64,000 bases of DNA from Lachnospiraceae bacterium (lineage in GTDB: Bacteria > Bacillota > Clostridia > Lachnospirales > Lachnospiraceae): the NCBI GenBank assembly GCA_017618195.1, contig JAFZUW010000010.1, positions 34,690-98,689 of the forward strand. Reading direction: 5' to 3'. Both the position numbers and the translations under genes were made by a program. Positions 17,435 to 24,183 of this stretch are shown here, piece after piece. The notes beneath the pieces are model-generated. The model saw only the letters and a program-made list of their open reading frames with translations, was not told where the DNA came from and did not search any database. Numbering within the stretch: position 1 is the first letter of the stretch; each line of letters starts with the position of its first letter.

Positions 17435-18382
17435 ATGGGATTAAAACTTGTTAATATCAGCAAATCCTACGGCCTCGGCATCGGAAAGCCCAGAAAGAAG
17501 ATTCTGGACAATGTAAATATGGAAATTCAGGACGGCGAGATGGTTGCGATCGTCGGCCGCAGAGGAAGCGGTAAGACCGCCCTGATGAATATTATGACGG
17601 GTCTCTCGAGACCGGATTCCGGACATTACCTGATCGACGGTAAGGTGATCGGACTCGGCAGAACCTTTAAGCTTGCAGCGTTCCGTGCAAAGAACTGCGG
17701 AATCATTACGAGAGATCCGCTGCTTGTACCGGATTTGACGCTGTTTGACAATATCACGATGCCGCTGAATCATCGGTTCATGTCGAAGAAGCGGAAGCTC
17801 AAGAGAGCGCGAGAAGTGCTTCGCGGTCTCGGGCTGAAAGGCAAGGGACGCTTCTATCCGACCGAATTTTCCGTGCTTGACCGCCAGAAGATCTGTGCGG
17901 GACGCGCCATGATCGGCGAGCCGAAGTACATTTTCGCGGATGAACCTACGGGATGTCTTTCCGCAGCGGACCGCGAGCGGTTTATGGACTTCCTTGAGGT
18001 CCTGAACAGTGCGGGATATACGATCATCGTATTTACCTATTCAAAGCGTGTTGCGGCACATTGCCAGAGAATGATTCCTGTTTCCGGCGAGTCTGTTGAA
18101 GAACGCGCCGAGAAGGAAGCGGACGATTTCGCGGAGCATGCAGCCGCGGAAACCGCAGAGGAATCTCCCGAGGAAGCCGAGATTCCGGCGGACGAGGAGA
18201 CTTCTCCGGAAGTACACGAAATCCTCGACGAGGATGTGCGTGAAACCGGCCGCGCGGGCAAATCAGACGACTACGATGACGAAGAGCGTTATGCCCGCGG
18301 TGAGGAAATGCCCGATCCGGAGGAGGATCCGGAAGAGCAGCCGAAGCCGGCACGGCGCCGTTCGACTCGCAGAAAACAGTAA
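17435..18382 (+). CDS. ABC transporter ATP-binding protein, LolD/MacB-like, with degenerate signature motif
   Basis: 315 residues: a nucleotide-binding domain of about 225 residues and a very acidic tail of about 90 residues (Glu/Asp/Pro-rich, ending RRRSTRRKQ). Walker A is GRRGSGKTAL and Walker B is YIFADEPTG. The ABC signature is not LSGGQ but VLDRQK just before ICAGRAM. The H-loop position reads FTYSKR with no histidine. Both changes would weaken ATP hydrolysis, so the protein may be a regulatory or slow ATPase. It is coupled to the permease (ATG two bases after its stop, GGAGG inside the permease end). The acidic tail is low-complexity and probably unfolded. Confidence 0.85.
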   Translation: MGLKLVNISKSYGLGIGKPRKKILDNVNMEIQDGEMVAIVGRRGSGKTALMNIMTGLSRPDSGHYLIDGKVIGLGRTFKLAAFRAKNCGIITRDPLLVPDLTLFDNITMPLNHRFMSKKRKLKRAREVLRGLGLKGKGRFYPTEFSVLDRQKICAGRAMIGEPKYIFADEPTGCLSAADRERFMDFLEVLNSAGYTIIVFTYSKRVAAHCQRMIPVSGESVEERAEKEADDFAEHAAAETAEESPEEAEIPADEETSPEVHEILDEDVRETGRAGKSDDYDDEERYARGEEMPDPEEDPEEQPKPARRRSTRRKQ

Positions 18383-18406
18383 TACTTGTTACCAAGAGGA
18401 AACAGA

Positions 18407-19930
18407 ATGCGTACAGCGAAGAACAATGAGTGGGGAAGAAGCGCAGGCGTGCTTCTTCCCGTCTTTTCTTTGCCCGGTCCTTACGGAATAGGAACCCTGG
18501 GCAAAGCAGCCTATCAGTTTGTGGATTTTCTTAAGGAAATGGGGCACCGGTACTGGCAGGTGCTTCCGGTCGGACCGACGAGTTACGGGGACAGCCCGTA
18601 CCAGTCGTATTCCGCATTTGCCGGAAATCCCTACTTTATCGACCTCGATACCTTAAAGGAAGAGGGACTCCTTACGCAGGAGGAGATTAACTCCGGTTAT
18701 TACGGTACCGAGCCGCGCTATGTGGATTACGGGGCACAGTTCGGAAGCCGTTACCGCGTGTTAAGAATGGCATTTGCCCGAAGCACATGTGCCGGAACCG
18801 ACGAGTTTAAGAAGTTTGAGAAGGAAGCGTCCTACTGGCTCGAGGACTACTGCCTGTTCATGGCGGTCAAAGAGCGGGAAGGCTACGCAAGCTGGCAGAA
18901 CTGGGAAGAGGACGGACTCCGCCTTCACAAAAAGAAGGCTGTTGACGAAGCAAAAGAGGAGCTGAAGGACGAGATCGCGTTCCAGAAGTTCCTGCAGTTT
19001 ACGTTTTTCAAGCAGTGGCACAAGCTTCGCGCATATGCGAACGAGCAGGGAGTGGAGATCATCGGAGATATTCCGCTTTATGTTTCGATGGACAGCGCCG
19101 ATACATGGGCGCACAGCGAGCTGTTCGATCTGGACGTGGACCATAACGCGGAGAACATTGCGGGAGTTCCGCCGGATGCGTTCTCCGAGGACGGTCAGCG
19201 CTGGGGCAATCCGTTATACCGCTGGGACGTAATGGAACAGAAGGATTTCAAGTGGTGGCGCGAGCGCATGAAGGCGACCGCGGCGCTTTATGACGTGATC
19301 CGGATCGACCATTTTATCGGAATCGTGAATTACTGGTCGATTCCCGTGAAATGTAAGACCGCGAAGGGCGGCAAATGGAAGAAAGGTCCCGGTGAGAAGC
19401 TGACAAAGGTGATCGATGAGTCCGTCAAGGGCGCGAAGATCATTGCGGAAGACCTCGGCGTACTGACGAAACCGGTAAAGGATCTGATCGAAAAATGCGG
19501 CTACCCGGGCATGAAGGTGCTTGAGTTCGGCGTTGCCGGAGACTCCTCAAACGGATATCTGATGCACAATTATCAGAATCCGAACTGTATCGCTTATGTC
19601 GGAACGCATGACAACGAGACGCTTGCCGGATTTCTTGCGGGCCGCGAAGAGTGGGAGATCAACTGGATGATGGGCTACTTCGGCATCCTGAAGAAGGAAG
19701 AGCTGCATGATCAGATGATCCGCAAGCTTTACGAGAGCATCGCGAACGTCGTAATCATTCAGATGCAGGATTTCCTCCATCTCGACAACTCCTGCCGGAT
19801 CAACCACCCCGCCACGATCGGGACGAACTGGCAGTGGCGTATGCTTCCCGGCGAAACGGATAAGGTCGACAAGGGCTATTACCGCTGGGTTTGCGAGATG
19901 TTCTCAAGGTTATCGGAAAAAGAAAAGTAG
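18407..19930 (+). CDS. malQ: 4-alpha-glucanotransferase (amylomaltase, GH77)
   Basis: 507 residues, the compact GH77 length. It transfers maltodextrin segments between alpha-1,4-glucans in the cytoplasm during maltose or glycogen use. The nucleophile lies in RIDHF (Asp301), the acid/base in AEDLG (Glu348) and the third carboxylate in THDNET (Asp402). The N-terminal GVLLPVFSLPGPYGIGTLG and QVLPVGPT blocks are also typical. The ATG at 18407 has an AGAGG site; a TTG-initiated extension from 18386 is less likely. It starts 24 bases after the ATPase gene with no terminator between, so it may share that transcript. No glycogen or maltose genes lie nearby. Its last 21 bases overlap the convergent gene at 19910. 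Confidence 0.96.
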   Translation: MRTAKNNEWGRSAGVLLPVFSLPGPYGIGTLGKAAYQFVDFLKEMGHRYWQVLPVGPTSYGDSPYQSYSAFAGNPYFIDLDTLKEEGLLTQEEINSGYYGTEPRYVDYGAQFGSRYRVLRMAFARSTCAGTDEFKKFEKEASYWLEDYCLFMAVKEREGYASWQNWEEDGLRLHKKKAVDEAKEELKDEIAFQKFLQFTFFKQWHKLRAYANEQGVEIIGDIPLYVSMDSADTWAHSELFDLDVDHNAENIAGVPPDAFSEDGQRWGNPLYRWDVMEQKDFKWWRERMKATAALYDVIRIDHFIGIVNYWSIPVKCKTAKGGKWKKGPGEKLTKVIDESVKGAKIIAEDLGVLTKPVKDLIEKCGYPGMKVLEFGVAGDSSNGYLMHNYQNPNCIAYVGTHDNETLAGFLAGREEWEINWMMGYFGILKKEELHDQMIRKLYESIANVVIIQMQDFLHLDNSCRINHPATIGTNWQWRMLPGETDKVDKGYYRWVCEMFSRLSEKEK

Positions 19931-20374
19931 ATAGACCAAAACGCCGAAAGCAATTCCGGCGAAGAAACCGAAGATGATCGTGATGAGCGAGATGGGATCG
20001 AACAGACGCCCGTTTCGCTCATTTAAAAAGACGTGACAGCGCCGCTTCGGGTTATAGAAATAGGAACGGAAGATTCCTTCCTCCGGAAAGATGCAGGGGT
20101 ATTCCGTTCCGTCAACGTCATAAAAGGCGACTTCGTACCAGCCCTTTTCATCGGCAAAACCGATCCGCGTAAAATGCGCCTCCCTGCGCCGCATGAAGAT
20201 GAGCCGGACCAGGCAGACCGAGAAGAACAGCACAAGAATCGCGGAAAGAAGCAGCAAAAGACCGGCGCCGCCGATCAATACGATGTCGATGCGCCCTAAA
20301 ATAAGACATGCCGTAATAACTACGATCAAAAGAAATATAACAGTGCTCACAGCGGCTCCTTTCCACAGTTCCAT
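19910..20374 (-). CDS. DUF3592-like membrane protein of unknown function
   Basis: 154 residues. Two adjacent helices near the N-terminus (about 7-27 and 30-56, rich in Leu/Ile/Val) are followed by a soluble stretch of about 65 residues with WYEVAFYDVDG and YFYNPKRRCHVF. A last helix lies at the C-terminus (ITIIFGFFAGIAFGVLVYLLFFF). This plan and the aromatic YxVxFYDxDG pattern resemble DUF3592 proteins, whose function is not known. The start at 20374 was chosen because the hydrophobic protein begins there and a promoter lies just upstream; the frame continues upstream to 20674 across unrelated sequence. The 3' end overlaps the end of malQ by 21 bases in convergent orientation. Confidence 0.7.
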   Translation of the reverse strand: MELWKGAAVSTVIFLLIVVITACLILGRIDIVLIGGAGLLLLLSAILVLFFSVCLVRLIFMRRREAHFTRIGFADEKGWYEVAFYDVDGTEYPCIFPEEGIFRSYFYNPKRRCHVFLNERNGRLFDPISLITIIFGFFAGIAFGVLVYLLFFFR

Positions 20375-20390
20375 GTCTGCTTCCGTATTC

Positions 20391-20420
20391 AGTATACCAT
20401 GCGGACGTGCCGGCTGACAA
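20391..20420 (-). promoter_or_regulatory. Candidate promoter of the DUF3592-like gene
   Basis: Minus strand TTGTCA (20420-20415), 18 bases, TATACT (20396-20391). The predicted start site is only about 10 bases before the ATG at 20374, so the leader would be very short. Confidence 0.45.
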
Positions 20421-20467
20421 GGGAACGCCGCGGAGCGCAGCCGTAAAGAAAGAGAGGGATTAAGACC

Positions 20468-21292
20468 GTGATCATAAGAACTCTGATCGAAGACACAAAC
20501 GGAACTTTGCCGGTAAAGGCGGAGCACGGGCTTTCGTTTCTTGCGGAAACGAAGACGCACCGGTACCTTCTCGATACCGGAGCGTCCGACAGGACATGGG
20601 ACAATGCCGACACGCTCGGGGAAAATGTAACGGATGTCGACGCAGTCGTTCTGAGCCATGGACATTATGACCATACCGGCGGCCTTATGGGGCTTGTAAG
20701 ACGCGGCTACCGCGGCCCGGTTTACATGCGAGACAATGCGGACCTGCCGTATTACAATCTTCGCGAGTACGAAAAGTACATCGGGATTGATCCGGAAATC
20801 CGGAAACTTCCGGGTCTCGTGCTGACGCCGCGGGAGGGCATTACGAAGACTGATGAAACGCTTTCACTGTTTTCAGGCGTGAGCGGGACCCGATTTGAGC
20901 CCGAAGGCAACCGGACGCTTTATGAAAAGAAAGACGGTCAGTTTATTAAAGACTCGTTTGAACACGAGCAGTATGCGGCTCTCACCGAAGACTCAAAATC
21001 GATACTGATCTCCGGCTGCGCGCACAAAGGGATCGTCAACATTCTCGAGCGTTACCGGGAATTGTACGGCTCCTATCCCGATGCTGTTGTGAGCGGCTTC
21101 CATATGATGAACGCGGACGGTTATGATGAAGCAGCGATTAAGCGGATCCGTGAGGTTGCCGAGGTACTCGCGGCGACGGGCGTGACCTTTTTCACGGGAC
21201 ACTGCACCGGAATTCCGGCGTATGAAGAGATGAAGCCGGTTCTTCGGGACAGGCTTGTCTATCTGCATGCGGGCGACCGTGTTGAGTTATAA
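20468..21292 (+). CDS. MBL-fold metallohydrolase
   Basis: 274 residues. The metallo-beta-lactamase signature LSHGHYDHTGG (about 59-69) gives the HxHxDH metal site. Further metal ligands probably come from SGCAHKG (about 179-185) and FFTGHCTG near the C-terminus. The overall pattern (LLDTGASDR early, GHCTG late) fits the family annotated as 7,8-dihydropterin-6-methyl-4-(beta-D-ribofuranosyl)aminobenzene 5'-phosphate synthase homologues, but the physiological substrate in Clostridia is not established. It begins with GTG behind AGAGAGGGA. It is divergent from the DUF3592-like gene and closed by its own terminator, so it looks monocistronic. Confidence 0.88.
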   Translation: MIIRTLIEDTNGTLPVKAEHGLSFLAETKTHRYLLDTGASDRTWDNADTLGENVTDVDAVVLSHGHYDHTGGLMGLVRRGYRGPVYMRDNADLPYYNLREYEKYIGIDPEIRKLPGLVLTPREGITKTDETLSLFSGVSGTRFEPEGNRTLYEKKDGQFIKDSFEHEQYAALTEDSKSILISGCAHKGIVNILERYRELYGSYPDAVVSGFHMMNADGYDEAAIKRIREVAEVLAATGVTFFTGHCTGIPAYEEMKPVLRDRLVYLHAGDRVEL

Positions 21293-21313
21293 AAAATTAC
21301 CGCAAAAGAATTC

Positions 21314-21343
21314 AGCGGAATCCCCACGGATTCCGCTTTTTTT
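21314..21343 (+). terminator. Intrinsic terminator after the MBL-fold gene
   Basis: AGCGGAATCC (21314-21323) pairs with GGATTCCGCT (21328-21337) and is followed by seven T residues. Confidence 0.85.
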
Positions 21344-21351
21344 GATATAAT
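21343..21351 (+). promoter_or_regulatory. Extended -10 promoter candidate for the sigma-factor operon
   Basis: TGATATAAT is a perfect extended -10 element. It begins in the T-run of the preceding terminator and lies about 110 bases upstream of the sigma gene. No good -35 box is visible. Confidence 0.4.
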
Positions 21352-21394
21352 GGAACGAAGAATAAAGGGTTTTAAGATAATTTGATATTTTTTC

Positions 21395-21428
21395 CGGAAA
21401 ATGCGGCGAAAAAACGGCACATTTTCCG
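21395..21428. repeat. Inverted repeat in the leader of the sigma-factor gene
   Basis: CGGAAAATG (21395-21403) pairs perfectly with CATTTTCCG (21420-21428), with a 16-base loop. There is no T-run afterwards. It could be an operator or an mRNA hairpin upstream of the AGGAGGG site at about 21449. Confidence 0.5.
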
Positions 21429-21462
21429 TCTAAAGGACAGAAGAGCAAAGGAGGGAACCTAA

Positions 21463-21999
21463 ATGGACAACGGTGCAAGTAGCTACCGCCGTTTCCTGGA
21501 CGGTGACGATGAGGGACTCCGCAGGATCATCGATTTGTATTATGACGGACTGGCGCTTTATCTGAACGCCTATCTGAATAATCTTACGGATGCCGAGGAC
21601 TGTGCCGAGGAAGCCATGATTGTTCTGGCGACCAAAAAACCGCGATTCGCGGGAAGGTCGTCTTTTAAGACATGGCTTTATACAATCGGACGTAATCTGG
21701 CAATTGACCGGATCCGGTGCAAACCGCCGGAAACGGAGCCTTTGTCGGAGGATCTCAGATGTTACGGATACGGTGAGGGGAACGCCGAAGCGATTCTTGT
21801 CGAGCGGGAAGAACGGGAACGGTTAACGAGCGCAATGAATGATCTGCGTCCGGAATACCGGAAGGTTCTGACGCTTAAGTTTTACGAAGGAATGGAACTC
21901 AGTGAGATAGCAGGAGTCATGGGAAAGTCTTCGGCCGGAATCTATCATCTTTTTGAGCGCGCCAAAAAGTCGCTTCGTATGAAGTTAGAGAATAGATAA
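21463..21999 (+). CDS. ECF-like sigma-70 family RNA polymerase sigma factor
   Basis: 178 residues. Region 2 (about 10-80) includes YLNNLTDAEDCAEEAMIVL and SSFKTWLYTIGRNLAIDRIR, the helix that melts and reads the -10 element. Region 4 (about 115-175) has LRPEYRKVLTLKFYEGMELSEIAGVMGKSSAGIYHLFERAK split around the usual helix-turn-helix. This two-domain plan fits an ECF sigma factor. The ATG follows a strong AGGAGGG. The next gene begins 44 bases downstream and encodes a protein with one membrane helix and an outside sensor-like domain, a likely anti-sigma partner. A second sigma factor of similar size is at 54281. Confidence 0.93.
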   Translation: MDNGASSYRRFLDGDDEGLRRIIDLYYDGLALYLNAYLNNLTDAEDCAEEAMIVLATKKPRFAGRSSFKTWLYTIGRNLAIDRIRCKPPETEPLSEDLRCYGYGEGNAEAILVEREERERLTSAMNDLRPEYRKVLTLKFYEGMELSEIAGVMGKSSAGIYHLFERAKKSLRMKLENR

Positions 22000-22043
22000 G
22001 GGAAGGAGGAAAGACCGATACCTTATAAAGTCGGAGGAAGAAT

Positions 22044-23552
22044 ATGAGAGATCATGACGAAGTGTTCCGGAGAGTGATGAAAGCAAAGGAACAGTACGAA
22101 CAACAGGAAAAGGAGAAAAAAATGTTTAAGCTTTCGAAGAGTGTGCCGGGTGGGGGCGCACGGTATAAGAAAGAAGGACGAAAGTCCTCTAAGCTGTTTG
22201 TGTGGGGAATGCGTGCCGCAGCCGCATTGCTGTGGGTTGTGCTGATCGGCGGAACCGCAGCCGCCGTATATTACGGAGTAAAGAATAAGAACGGAAAAGG
22301 CCCCCTTTCCGGCGGAAACCCGACGGAACAGGTGAGCAATACACCGGCCGGAAACGCCGCAGACACAACGCTTACGCTGTGGTGTACTGCCGCGGAGGGC
22401 TCATACGACAAGGTGGCGTTTGATCGGGCGATTGCCGAGATGCGGGTGAAATATCCGAATATTGAACTTCGGAAGGAAGCCTGTAATGAACCGGAATTAA
22501 TAATGAAGGTTAAAAATGCACTTCAGCAGGGAACGGCGCCCGACATCTTCTGGGTGGGGGACGACTATTCTCTTGACAATATGGCTGCGCTCGGACAGGT
22601 ATACTGTTTAGACGGCGCATATGCGGACTTTGCGGATGCTTTGTCCGGAGTGATGTGCGGACCCGTTACGTATAACGGACATCTGTACGGCGTTCCGTAT
22701 ACATTGAACACCGGAGTTCTTTATGTAAACAGGGAAGTGCTTCTTGCGGCCGGCATAGACGCGGTTCCTTCCACTTATGATGAACTGATCGCGTGCTGCG
22801 ATACATTATGCCAAAACGGTGTGGTTCCGTTCGGGTGTGCAACGGGACATTATTCGGAATGGTGCATGAGCGAGTTTCTCGAGCAGCTGATCATCAAGAA
22901 TGCCGGAACTTCGGCGCTTGAAGCAATCTATCGGAATGACGCATCCTGGCAGAACCCGGCTATTGCGGAAGCGATTGATGAATATGAGGAATATGTCAGG
23001 AAAGGATATCTTCCTTCTGCTGATGCCAATCTCGAAAACGAAGATGTAAAGGCAGGTTTTATGAGCGGCAATTATGCATTCTTTGTGGGCGGGAGCTGGT
23101 ACTGTAAGGATTTTGCGGAAAGCGGATGTGATATTGTTGCAGTTGAGTTTCCTGTGATGGACAGTACAAATGCAGGTGCCGGCCAGTTCCTCTGCGGATC
23201 GAACGGAATCCTTGCAGTGAACAACAGTTCTGCGAACAAGGAACTTGCAGCGCAGTACGCGATGGAACTGGCGCAGCTTGTTTCAAAGTATATTTATCTT
23301 GACGGTATGGGACTTCCGGCATGGAAGGTGAATTACGAAGTGAGCGGTGTAAATGCACTTTCCGTACAGGTTGTGGGAATGCTCCGGCAGGCTGACGGCC
23401 TTGTCCTTTTCAGCGATCACGTGATGGATACCGATACGCAAATAACATATATGAATCTGATCCGCAGGGCTTATAACCGCGAAATTAACGGCGCGGCATT
23501 TACCGCGGCCATGGATGCGTTTCGAGCGGAGCAGAATGAAAGCGAAGAATAA
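22044..23552 (+). CDS. Membrane protein with cytoplasmic tail, one helix and an extracellular solute-binding domain; candidate sensor anti-sigma factor
   Basis: 502 residues. The first 50 or so are charged and cytoplasmic (EVFRRVMKAKEQYEQQEKEKK). One membrane helix follows at about 55-78 (MRAAAALLWVVLIGGTAAAVYYG), then a Pro/Gly/Asn linker. From about residue 110 the protein is a cluster B/D extracellular solute-binding domain: TLTLWCTAAEG, ALQQGTAPDIFWVGDD, GHLYGVPYTLNTGVLYVNREVL, PSTYDELIACCDTL, FMSGNYAFFVGGSWY. There is no lipobox and no transporter gene nearby. The layout (sigma factor immediately upstream, cytoplasmic segment before the helix, binding domain outside) matches carbohydrate-sensing anti-sigma proteins in principle, but with a binding-protein fold as sensor. 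No recognised anti-sigma domain is visible in the short tail, so the role is inference. Start: ATG behind GGAGGAAGA. Confidence 0.82.
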   Translation: MRDHDEVFRRVMKAKEQYEQQEKEKKMFKLSKSVPGGGARYKKEGRKSSKLFVWGMRAAAALLWVVLIGGTAAAVYYGVKNKNGKGPLSGGNPTEQVSNTPAGNAADTTLTLWCTAAEGSYDKVAFDRAIAEMRVKYPNIELRKEACNEPELIMKVKNALQQGTAPDIFWVGDDYSLDNMAALGQVYCLDGAYADFADALSGVMCGPVTYNGHLYGVPYTLNTGVLYVNREVLLAAGIDAVPSTYDELIACCDTLCQNGVVPFGCATGHYSEWCMSEFLEQLIIKNAGTSALEAIYRNDASWQNPAIAEAIDEYEEYVRKGYLPSADANLENEDVKAGFMSGNYAFFVGGSWYCKDFAESGCDIVAVEFPVMDSTNAGAGQFLCGSNGILAVNNSSANKELAAQYAMELAQLVSKYIYLDGMGLPAWKVNYEVSGVNALSVQVVGMLRQADGLVLFSDHVMDTDTQITYMNLIRRAYNREINGAAFTAAMDAFRAEQNESEE

Positions 23553-23582
23553 GATTTTCCATCGAAAAAGCGAAATAGGTTA

Positions 23583-23610
23583 TTGACAATCGGCAGATAT
23601 GTGATAGAAT
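23583..23610 (+). promoter_or_regulatory. Promoter of the marR/exporter operon
   Basis: TTGACA (23583-23588), 16 bases, TAGAAT (23605-23610). The operators begin at the last bases of the -10 box. Confidence 0.7.
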
Positions 23611-23637
23611 TAACGCGTTAATTGTTAACGCGTTAAT
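23608..23637. promoter_or_regulatory. Tandem palindromic operators, probably for the adjacent MarR regulator
   Basis: TTAACGCGTTAA occurs twice (23610-23621 and 23625-23636), 15 bases apart, each copy perfectly palindromic. They overlap the start of transcription of the operon whose first gene is marR, which fits negative autoregulation by a MarR dimer. Confidence 0.75.
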
Positions 23638-23691
23638 TTTTTGCCGTGATTTCGGTAACGGCAGGAAAGAAAACCTCGGAAAGGAGCGGCT

Positions 23692-24135
23692 ATGGCAGAA
23701 AGACATTCGTCAACGGATATCGTTCAGACCTTCTGTGCAACCGACCGGGCGCACCGCGCGGCCGTGGAAAGCCAGCTGGCGACTCTCGGCATCCACCGGA
23801 GCCAGCATATGATGCTGATGTATCTCTATCATTGCGAGAACATCCCGTCACAGGCGGAAATGGCGAAGGCGTTCGGAATCAGTCCGGCTGCGGTTACGGG
23901 GACGATTCAGAAGTTAGAAAAAGCCGGTTTTATTGAGCGGACCATGAAGAACGGCCGCGAAAAGGAAATCGCGGTTTCCGAAACCGGGCGCGCGATCGTA
24001 GAGCGTACGAAGAAGATTTTCGGCGATCTGGACGATGCGATGTGCGCGGGAATATCCGACGAGGAGCTCGAATCCTTTATGGAAGTGCTTCTTCGGATGC
24101 AGGGCAACCTGCGAGCGCTGATCGCGTCGGAATAA
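23692..24135 (+). CDS. MarR-family transcriptional regulator
   Basis: 147 residues, typical MarR length. A winged helix is visible: HRSQHMMLMYLYHCENIPSQAEMAKAFGISPAAVTGTIQKLEKAGFIERT, then the wing (NGRE KEIAVSETG) and a C-terminal dimerisation helix. MarR proteins bind palindromic operators as dimers and let go when they bind a ligand or are oxidised. The promoter upstream overlaps two copies of a perfect 12-base palindrome, the likely binding sites. The two ABC exporter genes follow at short distance, so the exporter is probably induced by a compound that MarR senses. Start: ATG after GGAGCGG. Confidence 0.92.
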   Translation: MAERHSSTDIVQTFCATDRAHRAAVESQLATLGIHRSQHMMLMYLYHCENIPSQAEMAKAFGISPAAVTGTIQKLEKAGFIERTMKNGREKEIAVSETGRAIVERTKKIFGDLDDAMCAGISDEELESFMEVLLRMQGNLRALIASE

Positions 24136-24183
24136 AAAAGCAGTTTACCGGGATTGCCCCGGAAAGAAAGGAACACATTTTAT

